35,079 nucleotides of DNA from Sphingopyxis sp. UBA6723 (GTDB lineage: Bacteria; Pseudomonadota; Alphaproteobacteria; Sphingomonadales; Sphingomonadaceae), in assembly GCF_002454115.1 (NCBI RefSeq), contig NZ_DKIH01000008.1, forward strand, positions 20,391-55,469, read 5' to 3'. Below, piece after piece: positions 17,670-24,067 of the stretch. The translations under genes were made by a program, and so were the position numbers. The notes under the pieces are model-generated. The model saw only the letters and a program-made list of their open reading frames with translations, searched no databases and was not told the origin of the DNA. Each line of letters opens with the position of its first letter. The first letter of the stretch is position 1.

Positions 17670-18069
17670 GATGGCGACCGGCGCGCGGCACACGACCTTT
17701 TCGATCCTGGGATCGGACGTCGTCGTCACCGGCAATGTCGCCGCCAGCGTCGACCTGCACGTCGACGGCAAGATCGACGGCGATCTGAAATGCGCCAACC
17801 TGGTCCAGGGCGAGGCGAGCGAGATCAAGGGAGCCGTCGTCGCCGAGACCGCGAAAATTGCGGGGCTGGTCGACGGGTCGATCGAGGCCAAGACGCTGAT
17901 CGTCCACGCCACCGCACGGATCACCGGCGATGTCGTCTATGAAAATATCACGATCGAAAATGGCGGCAAGATCGACGGCAAGCTGGCGCATCGCCGCCAC
18001 GGCGCGGGAGCCGTCAAAGCGCCGCCGCCGCTCGAAGTCGTCGAGAACAAGTCGGCGCTGGGCATCTGA
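17599..18069 (+). CDS. Bactofilin family cytoskeletal protein
   Basis: Bactofilins polymerise without nucleotides into membrane-associated filaments that position cell-wall enzymes. From the chosen ATG there are 156 residues: a short tail 'MFSKSKTTQGSESDPSLPPV' and then the beta-helical bactofilin core (about 35-135) with repeats such as 'VVVTGNVAASVDLHVDGKID' and 'SEIKGAVVAETAKIAGLVDG'. GGAGG at 17585-17589 supports this start. It lies inside the M23 gene, giving a 71-base overlap. ATG at 17671, directly after the M23 stop, is an alternative that would remove the tail. Co-translation suggests the filament recruits the M23 peptidase. Confidence 0.93.
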   Translation: MFSKSKTTQGSESDPSLPPVAPAKMATGARHTTFSILGSDVVVTGNVAASVDLHVDGKIDGDLKCANLVQGEASEIKGAVVAETAKIAGLVDGSIEAKTLIVHATARITGDVVYENITIENGGKIDGKLAHRRHGAGAVKAPPPLEVVENKSALGI

Positions 18070-18141
18070 CACTGGGCTAACGACCGCTACGGGGAAGGAC
18101 CGCTACGGGGAGGGAAGCTGCCGTAGCGAAACAATCACGCT

Positions 18142-18298
18142 CTCCCCTTCAGGGGAGGGCAGCGAGACTTACGAACTTGTTCGTTAGTCGCAACGGGTGG
18201 GGGCCAGAAGCCCTGCGCTACGCCGCTGGCCCCCACCCCACTACGACTAGGCAGCAAGCTGCCAAGTCTTCGTTGCCCCTCCCCTGAAGGGGAGGGGC
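18142..18298. repeat. Palindromic intergenic repeat, family A, copy 1
   Basis: This fills most of the 290-base gap between bactofilin and DUF1905. The outer ends are related inverted hairpins: CTCCCCT-TC-AGGGGAG at 18142-18157, and an 11-base-arm palindrome at 18275-18298. The centre holds a 13-base perfect inverted repeat (18195-18207 with 18226-18238). The motif CTAGGCAGCAAGCTGCCAAG (18247-18266) recurs unchanged in copy 2 at 31651-31670. The preceding bases (18070-18141) contain a short direct repeat, CCGCTACGGGGA, twice. Confidence 0.85.
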
Positions 18299-18359
18299 TG
18301 GCTAGTGGTTACGTCCGCAACTGGTCGATAGCGGCAATGCACGGCGCTCCACCGCGACC

Positions 18360-18656
18360 TCAGCGCCGGATGACGCGGCTGATCTCCATCGTCACCGCGA
18401 CCCGATCGCCCAGCCCCAAGCCCTCGGCGCGCTGAACCGCGACTTTGATCGGCAGGACATAGGTGTCATCGCGCCGGAACAGCGAAGTGGTGAATTCGGT
18501 TCCGCCGATCTGCGCCGTCACCGGGACCATGCCCCAGCCATAGCTCGCCTCGCGCGCGGCATAATGCACCTCACCGACGAGATGATCGGGGACCGGCGCG
18601 AACAGATAGGGCGGCGGGCCGCGCCATTCAATGATGTCGGCTTCAAAGGTCAGCAT
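18360..18656 (-). CDS. DUF1905 domain protein
   Basis: This is a 98-residue soluble protein of the DUF1905 family, function unknown. The family pattern is visible: 'MLTFEADIIEWRGPPPYLFA' at the start, 'YGWGMVPVTAQIGGTEFTTSLF' in the middle and 'YVLPIKVAVQRAEGLGLGDR' near the end. The open frame continues upstream inside comM, but only the part from this ATG fits the family. Its start overlaps the comM stop by one base (TGATG), so it is probably translated from the same message. No catalytic residues are known for the family. Confidence 0.85.
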   Translation of the reverse strand: MLTFEADIIEWRGPPPYLFAPVPDHLVGEVHYAAREASYGWGMVPVTAQIGGTEFTTSLFRRDDTYVLPIKVAVQRAEGLGLGDRVAVTMEISRVIRR

Positions 18657-20164
18657 CAGTTGCGCGGCGCCTGCCGCCGATAGCTCAGCGCTTCGGCGAT
18701 ATGAATGCGCCCGATCGCCTCCGCCCCGGCCAGATCGGCGATCGTCCGCGCCACCCGCAGGATGCGCGTGTAGCCGCGCGCCGACAGCCGCATCGCCTCG
18801 GCCGCCTGCGCCAGCAGCTTGCGGCCCGCTTCGTTGGGGGTAGCTACGGCCTCCATCAGTTCGCCGTCGATTTCGGCGTTGGTGCGCGCCTTGTGGTCGG
18901 CGTAGCGCGCGGTCTGGCGCGCGCGCGCCGCCGCGACGCGCGCGGCGACTTCGGCGCTGCCCTCGGCGGGGGGCGGCAGGACGAGGTCGGCGGCGCTGAC
19001 CGCCTGCACCTCGACATGCAGGTCGATGCGGTCGAGCAGCGGGCCCGACACCTTCGCCTGATAATCGGCGGCGCAGCGCGGGGCGCGGCTGCACGCCAGC
19101 GCCGGATCGCCAAGATGCCCGCAGCGGCACGGGTTCATCGCCGCGACCATCTGCACCCGCGCCGGAAAGGTCACATGCGCGTTGGCGCGCGCGACACTGA
19201 CCTCGCCCGTCTCGAGCGGCTGGCGCAGCGAATCGAGGACGGTCCGCTGAAATTCGGGGAGTTCGTCGAGGAACAGCACGCCGAGATGCGCGAGGCTGAC
19301 CTCGCCCGGCCGCACGCGCAGCCCGCCGCCGACGAGCGCGGGCATCGACGCGCTATGGTGCGGGCTGCGGAACGGCCGCGCCCGGATCAACCGCCCGCCC
19401 TCCAGCCCGCCCGCGACCGAGGCGATCATCGACACCTCCAGCGCTTCGGCAGGGTCAAGCTCGGGCAAAATTCCCGGCAGGCACGCCGCCATCAACGACT
19501 TGCCCGCCCCCGGCGGCCCGACCATCAGCAGATTATGTCCCCCCGCCGCGGCGATTTCGAGCGCGCGCTTGGCGACCTCCTGCCCCTTGACCTGCGCCAG
19601 ATCGGCCATGCGCCGCGGTTGCTCAACCTCGCCCGGGCGCGGCGGCGGGAGCAGCGCATTGCCCTTGAAATGGTTGAGCAGCGAGAGGAGGTCGGGTGCC
19701 GCGAGCACCTCGACATTCCCCGCCCACGCCGCTTCCGGCCCCTGCGCGACCGGGCAGATCAGCCCGCGGTCCTGACTGCCCGCATGGAGCGCGGCGAGCA
19801 GGACGCCGGGTGATGCGGCGACGCGGCCGTCGAGGCCAAGTTCGCCGACCACCACATAAGCACTCAGCGTCTCGGGATCGACGACCCCCATCGCGCCGAG
19901 CAGCGCGAGCGCGATCGGTAGGTCGTAATGCGAGCCTTCCTTGGGCAGGTCGGCGGGCGATAGATTGACCGTGATAACCTTGGGCGGCAGCGCCAGCCCG
20001 ATCGCGGCGATCGCGGCGCGCACCCGTTCGCGACTTTCGCCCACCGCCTTGTCGGGCAGGCCGACGACGACGAAGCGCGGCAGGCCGGGGGTAATCTGGC
20101 ACTGTACCTCGACCCCGCGCGCCTCGAGCCCGAGATAGGCGACGGTGGAAACGATCGCGACCAT
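18656..20164 (-). CDS. comM: YifB/ComM family Mg-chelatase-like AAA+ ATPase
   Basis: ComM-type proteins are hexameric helicases that aid branch migration during natural transformation, though many carriers are not known to be competent. From the chosen ATG there are 502 residues, the family norm. The N-terminal domain is 'ARGVEVQCQITPGLPRFVVV' with 'NLSPADLPKEGSHYDLPIAL'. The AAA+ core has Walker A 'GPPGAGKSLMA' and Walker B 'LFLDELPEF', and a Cys-containing stretch 'NPCRCGHLGD' precedes the C-terminal Mg-chelatase domain. AGGGGA six bases upstream supports the start; the frame extends to 20320 but without family sequence. It is divergent from tetR. Confidence 0.94.
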   Translation of the reverse strand: MVAIVSTVAYLGLEARGVEVQCQITPGLPRFVVVGLPDKAVGESRERVRAAIAAIGLALPPKVITVNLSPADLPKEGSHYDLPIALALLGAMGVVDPETLSAYVVVGELGLDGRVAASPGVLLAALHAGSQDRGLICPVAQGPEAAWAGNVEVLAAPDLLSLLNHFKGNALLPPPRPGEVEQPRRMADLAQVKGQEVAKRALEIAAAGGHNLLMVGPPGAGKSLMAACLPGILPELDPAEALEVSMIASVAGGLEGGRLIRARPFRSPHHSASMPALVGGGLRVRPGEVSLAHLGVLFLDELPEFQRTVLDSLRQPLETGEVSVARANAHVTFPARVQMVAAMNPCRCGHLGDPALACSRAPRCAADYQAKVSGPLLDRIDLHVEVQAVSAADLVLPPPAEGSAEVAARVAAARARQTARYADHKARTNAEIDGELMEAVATPNEAGRKLLAQAAEAMRLSARGYTRILRVARTIADLAGAEAIGRIHIAEALSYRRQAPRN

Positions 20165-20282
20165 CAATGTCCCCTGTTTGTTCTCACGACTTCTGGCGGC
20201 AAAGCGCGGCGAGGTCGAGTCGTTTTTCGTACCGGTGCGGATGTGGACGAAGGTGCCGCGTAGCGTGGGGTCGGATCGGCAT

Positions 20283-20311
20283 TTGACAACATACCAACCA
20301 GTCGGTATGTC
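20283..20311 (+). promoter_or_regulatory. Predicted tetR promoter
   Basis: TTGACA at 20283-20288 is a perfect -35 box. Seventeen bases later comes TATGTC (20306-20311), a weaker -10. The start of transcription would fall at about 20318-20319, on the ATG at 20319, so the message would be leaderless. The palindromic operator fills the spacer. Confidence 0.55.
20289..20310. promoter_or_regulatory. TetR-type operator palindrome
   Basis: The 22-base site has arms ACATACC and GGTATGT, with 9 of 11 half-site positions symmetric. The 'ATACC-N-ACC-N-GTCGGTAT' look is typical of TetR-family operators. It sits between the -35 and -10 boxes of the tetR promoter, where bound repressor would block RNA polymerase. 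Autoregulation is inferred. Confidence 0.65.
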
Positions 20312-20318
20312 AGCCCGC

Positions 20319-21014
20319 ATGAACCCGAATCAGCCCCCTTCCACCCCCGAGGCCCGCCGCGCCGACAAGGCGGTGGCGGGCGTCGGGGCCGGTATCGCCG
20401 CGGCCCGCGCCCCGCGCGGCAGTGCGCGCGCGGCGCTGATCGCCGCGGCGCATACGACGGTGCGCAGGCAGGGCTATGCCGCGACGACGGTCGACCAGAT
20501 TTGCGCCGCCGCCGGGGTCACCAAAGGCGCATTTTTCCACCATTTCGCGTCGAAGGAAGCGTTGGCAGTCGCCGCCGCCGAAGCGTGGACCGAGCGCGCG
20601 CGACCGATGTTCGAGATGCCGCCGCACACGAAGCTGGATGATCCGCTCGCGCGGCTGATCGGCCATATCGATTTCCGCTTTGCGATGCTCGACGGTCCGG
20701 TCGAGGATTTCACCTGCTTCGTCGGCACGATGGTGCAGGAAGCCTTTGCGACGAGCGAGCCGATCCGCGCCGCGTGCGAGGCGAGCATCAACGCCTATTG
20801 CGAAGCTCTCGCCCCCGATGTTGCAGCCGCAATGGAAGTTTACGGCGCGCCGGAAGACGTCACCGCGCTCGGTTTGGCGCAGCATATCCAGGCGGTGCTG
20901 CAGGGCAGCTTCATCCTGGCCAAAACGACGAACGACCCGGCGATTGCGCGGGAAAGCGTCACCCATCTGAAGCGTTATGTCCGCATGTTGTTTGAACCGC
21001 GAGGTGTGCAATGA
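20319..21014 (+). CDS. TetR family transcriptional regulator
   Basis: This probably represses itself and the downstream cassette. From the chosen start there are 231 residues. An unusual 35-residue Pro/Ala-rich N-terminal arm is followed by the TetR helix-turn-helix 'TVDQICAAAGVTKGAFFHHF' (about 57-76). The C-terminal ligand domain is all-helical, with 'FTCFVGTMVQEAFATSEPIR'; its ligand is unknown. The ATG at 20307 lies inside the predicted -10 box and operator, so the ATG at 20319 is preferred; no Shine-Dalgarno precedes either. The gene ends 72 bases before the first VOC gene, in the same direction, so it is likely cotranscribed with the cassette. Confidence 0.9.
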   Translation: MNPNQPPSTPEARRADKAVAGVGAGIAAARAPRGSARAALIAAAHTTVRRQGYAATTVDQICAAAGVTKGAFFHHFASKEALAVAAAEAWTERARPMFEMPPHTKLDDPLARLIGHIDFRFAMLDGPVEDFTCFVGTMVQEAFATSEPIRAACEASINAYCEALAPDVAAAMEVYGAPEDVTALGLAQHIQAVLQGSFILAKTTNDPAIARESVTHLKRYVRMLFEPRGVQ

Positions 21015-21052
21015 CGCGCCAGGTAATTGCCCCGACGGCGCCCCCGCGCTGA
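21011..21052 (+). other. Possible 13-codon mini-ORF overlapping the tetR stop
   Basis: ATG overlaps the tetR TGA as ATGA, and the frame reads MTRQVIAPTAPPR then stops 34 bases before the VOC start. It could be a leader peptide, a gene remnant, or chance. Confidence 0.2.
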
Positions 21053-21086
21053 CGTACCCCAACCTACCCCCCCAAGGAGAGAGACG

Positions 21087-21524
21087 ATGCCCCAGATGAT
21101 TTTTGTGAACCTGCCGGTGACCGACCTTGCCCGGTCGCAGGCCTTTTATGAAGCGGTCGGCGCGGTCAACAACCCCGCCTTCACCGACGAGACCGCCGCG
21201 TGTATGGTGGTCGCCGAAGGGTCGATCCACGTCATGCTGCTGACGCATGAAAAATGGGCGACCTTCACGTCGAAGGCGATCCCCGACGCGCATACGAGCG
21301 CGCAGGTCTTGCTCTGCGTGTCCGCCGACAGCCGCGCCGAAGTCGATGCGCAAGTTGCCAAGGCGACCGCCGCAGGCGGCAAGCCCGACCCGACCCCGAC
21401 CCAGGAATATGGCGACTTCATGTACGGGCGCAGCTTCGAAGATCCCGACGGCCATATCTGGGAAGTGATGTGGATGGACCCCGCCGCGATCCCCGCCGGC
21501 GAGCCCGCCGAAGCGACCGCCTGA
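21087..21524 (+). CDS. VOC (glyoxalase-fold) family protein
   Basis: This 145-residue single VOC protein is the first enzyme-type gene after tetR. The fold is recognisable from 'FVNLPVTDLARSQAFYEAVG' at the start and 'RSFEDPDGHIWEVMWMDP' near the end, where the Glu of 'WEVMW' is the usual metal ligand position. Such small proteins include lactoylglutathione lyase-like and extradiol-dioxygenase-like members, so the reaction cannot be assigned. Among resistance-type VOC proteins, dimers bind or open toxic compounds. AAGGAG at 21074-21079 preceded by a run of seven C bases supports the start; upstream in-frame codons are not used. Confidence 0.88.
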   Translation: MPQMIFVNLPVTDLARSQAFYEAVGAVNNPAFTDETAACMVVAEGSIHVMLLTHEKWATFTSKAIPDAHTSAQVLLCVSADSRAEVDAQVAKATAAGGKPDPTPTQEYGDFMYGRSFEDPDGHIWEVMWMDPAAIPAGEPAEATA

Positions 21525-21533
21525 CCGAGCCGC

Positions 21534-21579
21534 GGAGGGGACCGGGCGGCCACGCTTGTAACGGCCGCCGTTCCCCTCC
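21534..21579 (+). other. Intra-operon hairpin between VOC and DUF4287 genes
   Basis: GGAGGGGA (21534-21541) pairs with TCCCCTCC (21572-21579). Inner GGCGGCC and GGCCGCC extend the stem with a small bulge and mismatch, around an 11-base loop. No U-tract follows. It may be an RNA processing or stabilising site, or an attenuator. Confidence 0.45.
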
Positions 21580-21592
21580 CGACGGGAGACCG

Positions 21593-21814
21593 ATGATGAG
21601 TTTCCAGGCCTATCTCGACAATGTCGAAGCCAAGACCGGCAAGTCCGCCGAAGCATTGAAAGCGATCGCGATCGACAAGGGTCTGGCCGACGAAACCGGC
21701 CTCGCCCCCGGGGTCAAGCCCGGCGCGGTGATCGACTGGCTGAAGGACGATTTCGACCTGGGCCACGGCCACGCGATGTCGATCGTCGCGTACATCAAAG
21801 GGAAGAGGAGCTAG
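21593..21814 (+). CDS. DUF4287 domain protein
   Basis: This small soluble 73-residue protein of the DUF4287 family has unknown function. It shows the family pattern 'FQAYLDNVEAKTGKSAEALK' (4-23), a middle 'GLADETGLAPGVKPGAVIDW' and the conserved 'DLGHGHAMSIVAYIKG' (55-70). ATG codons at 21593 and 21596 are both possible; GGGAGA upstream serves either. It lies three bases before the first GST gene, so the two are almost certainly cotranslated. Such proteins often stand beside GST genes or in stress cassettes in this bacterial group (from memory, not searched). Confidence 0.85.
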   Translation: MMSFQAYLDNVEAKTGKSAEALKAIAIDKGLADETGLAPGVKPGAVIDWLKDDFDLGHGHAMSIVAYIKGKRS

Positions 21815-21817
21815 ACC

Positions 21818-22489
21818 ATGCCCGTCGATCCCAATGCGCGGATAGAAATCACCGCCTATCAATCGGTGCCGCCCTTCGCCGAAGGGCGGATCAAGGACCT
21901 GCGCGTGCGCTGGGCATTGGAAGAGATCGACCGCCCGTACCGCGAGCGGCTGATCGGCGGCATCTTTGAGGACAAGCCCGCCGAATATCTGGCGGACCAG
22001 CCGTTCGGACAGGTTCCCGTCTACAAGCAGGACGACGTGACCTTGTTCGAATCGGGCGCCATCCTGCTCCACATCGGCGAGCAGGACGGAAGATTGCTGC
22101 CGCGCGACGCGGCGAAGCGCGGGCGCGCGATCAGCTGGATGATCGCGGCGCTGAACAGCGTCGAACCGACGCTACAGACGCTGGTCGTTCTGAGCGTCAC
22201 GGGCGCGGAGCAGGACTGGCGGGAGCCCGCGATGGATGCCGCGCGGCCGTTCGCCGAAAAACGCCTGGCGCAACTGGCGCGCGCGCTGGGCGACCGCGAC
22301 TGGATCGACGACGTCTTTAGCATCGGCGACCTGATCATGATCGACGTTTTGCGCGCCGCGCCGTCCGCCATGCTGGCCGCCCATCCCAAGCTGACCGCCT
22401 ATGTCGAACGCGGCACTCAGCGTCCCGCGTTCGGGCGCGCACTGACGGCGCAGCTTGCCGCCTACGCCAACCATTCGAAAGGAGACTAG
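21818..22489 (+). CDS. Glutathione S-transferase family protein (cassette GST 1)
   Basis: This 223-residue protein has the GST thioredoxin-fold N-domain and helical C-domain. It contains 'RVRWALEEIDRPYRERLIGG' (helix 1 region), the cis-Pro 'FGQVPVYKQDD' and the glutathione-gripping 'LFESGAILLHIGE' motif with its Glu-Ser pair. The C-domain includes 'DRDWIDDVFSIGDLIMIDVL', the usual N-capping Asp position. It has an extended N-terminus ('MPVDPNARIEITAYQSVPPF') and is a clear tandem paralogue of the next gene, which shares this start style. GGAG eight bases upstream supports the start. Cytoplasmic glutathione conjugation or related thiol chemistry is inferred. Confidence 0.92.
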   Translation: MPVDPNARIEITAYQSVPPFAEGRIKDLRVRWALEEIDRPYRERLIGGIFEDKPAEYLADQPFGQVPVYKQDDVTLFESGAILLHIGEQDGRLLPRDAAKRGRAISWMIAALNSVEPTLQTLVVLSVTGAEQDWREPAMDAARPFAEKRLAQLARALGDRDWIDDVFSIGDLIMIDVLRAAPSAMLAAHPKLTAYVERGTQRPAFGRALTAQLAAYANHSKGD

Positions 22490-22491
22490 TC

Positions 22492-23160
22492 ATGCCCGTC
22501 AATCCCAATGCCGATATCGAAATCGTCGCCTTCGACTGGGTTCCCGACTTCGCGCGCGGCTTTGTCCGCGACCTGCGCCCGCGCTGGGCGTGCGAGGAGC
22601 TGGGGATCGATTATGCCGAAAAACTGATCAGCGCGATCGATCGCCCGGCCGATCATTATCGGCTGCAACCTTGGGGGCAGGTGCCGGTGTTGCGCGATGG
22701 CGCCATCACCCTGTTCGAAAGCGGCGCGATCATGCTGCATCTGGCGGCAAAGGATGCGGGGTTGCTGCCGACCGACGCGCAAGGCCGCGCCGACGCCACC
22801 GCCTGGGTGTTCGCGGCGCTGAACAGCGTCGAGCCGATGATGTTCGAACTGGGCAATGTCGATATTTTTTCGAAAGATGAGGAATGGGCGAAGCTGCGCC
22901 GCCCCGGCCTGATCGACTTTATCCGCACCCGCTTTGGCCGCCTGTCCGATGCGCTGGGCGACAAAGACTATCTGCTCGGCGACTTCAGCATCGCGGACAT
23001 CGCGATGGCGACGGTGCTGCGCGAAGGCGTCGAGGCGGGGCTGATCGCCGAATATCCGCGGCTCGCCGCCTATCTTGATCGCTGCACGGCACGCCCCGCC
23101 TTCACGCGCGCGATGGACGCGCAGCTGGTATCGTTAAAAAAAGAGCCGGTCGCGGCCTGA
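22492..23160 (+). CDS. Glutathione S-transferase family protein (cassette GST 2)
   Basis: This 222-residue tandem paralogue of the previous GST starts two bases after it and has AAAGGAG upstream. It shares 'MPVNPNADIEIVAFDWVPDF', 'WGQVPVLRDG', 'LFESGAIMLHLAA' and 'FAALNSVEP'. The C-domain contains 'LGDKDYLLGDFSIADIAMAT', the standard GST stretch with the capping Asp. Divergence between the pair is moderate, so this is not a recent copy, and the two may differ in substrate or form a heterodimer. No clear catalytic Cys, Ser or Tyr can be picked with confidence in either N-domain. Confidence 0.92.
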   Translation: MPVNPNADIEIVAFDWVPDFARGFVRDLRPRWACEELGIDYAEKLISAIDRPADHYRLQPWGQVPVLRDGAITLFESGAIMLHLAAKDAGLLPTDAQGRADATAWVFAALNSVEPMMFELGNVDIFSKDEEWAKLRRPGLIDFIRTRFGRLSDALGDKDYLLGDFSIADIAMATVLREGVEAGLIAEYPRLAAYLDRCTARPAFTRAMDAQLVSLKKEPVAA

Positions 23161-23191
23161 ATTTCCCTACCCCCCCCCAAGGAGAGACAAG

Positions 23192-23911
23192 ATGACCTAT
23201 GTCGAAGGATTTGTCGTGGCGGTGCCGACCGCCAACAAGGAAGCCTATCGCAAACATGCCGCCGATGCCGCCCCTCTGTTCAAGGAGTTCGGCGTGGCGC
23301 GAATGGTCGAGGCGTGGGGCGACGACGTCCCCGACGGCAAGGTCAACGACCTGAAGGGCGCGGTGCAGGCGAAGGCCGACGAAACCGTCGTGTTCAGCTG
23401 GTTCGAATATCCCGACAAGGCGACGCGCGATGCGGCGAACGAAAAGATGATGAGCGACCCGCGGATGGCCGCGATGGGCGGCGACATGCCGTTCGACGGC
23501 AAGCGGATGATCATCGGCGGCTTCGATTCGATCGTCGATGACAGCAGCGGCGGCGCGATGGGTTATGCCGATGGTTATGTCCTGCCCGTCCCCGACGGCA
23601 ACAAGGACGCCTATCGCGCGCTCGCCGAAAAGGCGTCGCAGGTGTTCCGCGACCATGGGGCGACGCGCGTCGTCGAGGCATGGGGCGACGATGTCCCCGA
23701 CGGCAAGGTGACCGATTTTGCCCGCGCCGCGCACAAGCAGGACGGCGAAACCGTCGTGTTCAGCTGGGTCGAATGGCCGAGCAAGGACGCGCGCGTCGCG
23801 GGCTGGGAAAAGGTCATGGCCGACGAGCGGATGCAGCCCGACGGCACCGAAGTGCCGTTCGACGGCAAACGCATGATCTATGGCGGCTTTACGCCGATCG
23901 TCGAGGCGTGA
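23192..23911 (+). CDS. Tandem double DUF1428 protein
   Basis: DUF1428 proteins are usually about 117 residues, with a dimeric ferredoxin-like alpha/beta fold and unknown function. This 239-residue protein holds two in a row, residues 1-116 and 122-239. Both halves contain 'VEAWGDDVPDGKV', 'ETVVFSW' and 'PFDGKRMI'. The link is a short Ser/Gly run ('DDSSGGAMG'). It appears to be an in-frame gene fusion by duplication, still similar at DNA level. AAGGAGAGA follows a nine-C tract at 23170-23178. The gene is mid-cassette. A role in detoxification or small-molecule binding is inferred only from neighbours. Confidence 0.9.
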   Translation: MTYVEGFVVAVPTANKEAYRKHAADAAPLFKEFGVARMVEAWGDDVPDGKVNDLKGAVQAKADETVVFSWFEYPDKATRDAANEKMMSDPRMAAMGGDMPFDGKRMIIGGFDSIVDDSSGGAMGYADGYVLPVPDGNKDAYRALAEKASQVFRDHGATRVVEAWGDDVPDGKVTDFARAAHKQDGETVVFSWVEWPSKDARVAGWEKVMADERMQPDGTEVPFDGKRMIYGGFTPIVEA

Positions 23912-23918
23912 TGCAACC

Positions 23919-24051
23919 ATCCGCCCTGTGGCGAAGCCATGGGGAGGGGGACCGCCGCGAAGCGGTGGTGGAGGGGCTGCGACGTCGCGCCATGGCCCCT
24001 CCGTCAGCGCTCCGCGCTGCCACCTCCCCATCGCTCCGCGACAGGGAGGAT
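23919..24051. repeat. Long inverted-end repeat, family C, copy 1
   Basis: This is a 133-base element between DUF1428 and VOC genes. End arms of 29 bases (23919-23947 and 24023-24051) are inverted copies with four differences. Two of these, G to C and C to G, compensate in the small hairpin inside each arm. The core runs 'tggaggggctgc...' to the other arm. It is in opposite orientation to the copy at 32424-32554. The following gene's ribosome site starts about four bases past its end. Confidence 0.85.
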
Positions 24052-24067
24052 TGAGAGGAGAGAGACA

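Noticed and set aside
18142..18298. Possible CRISPR array in the repeat-rich gaps
   Set aside because: Repeats are inverted and few, with no regular direct repeats or spacers, and no cas genes are near.
18701..19813. 370-residue plus-strand open frame
   Set aside because: Antisense to comM, whose Walker motifs are clear; Arg/His-rich shadow.
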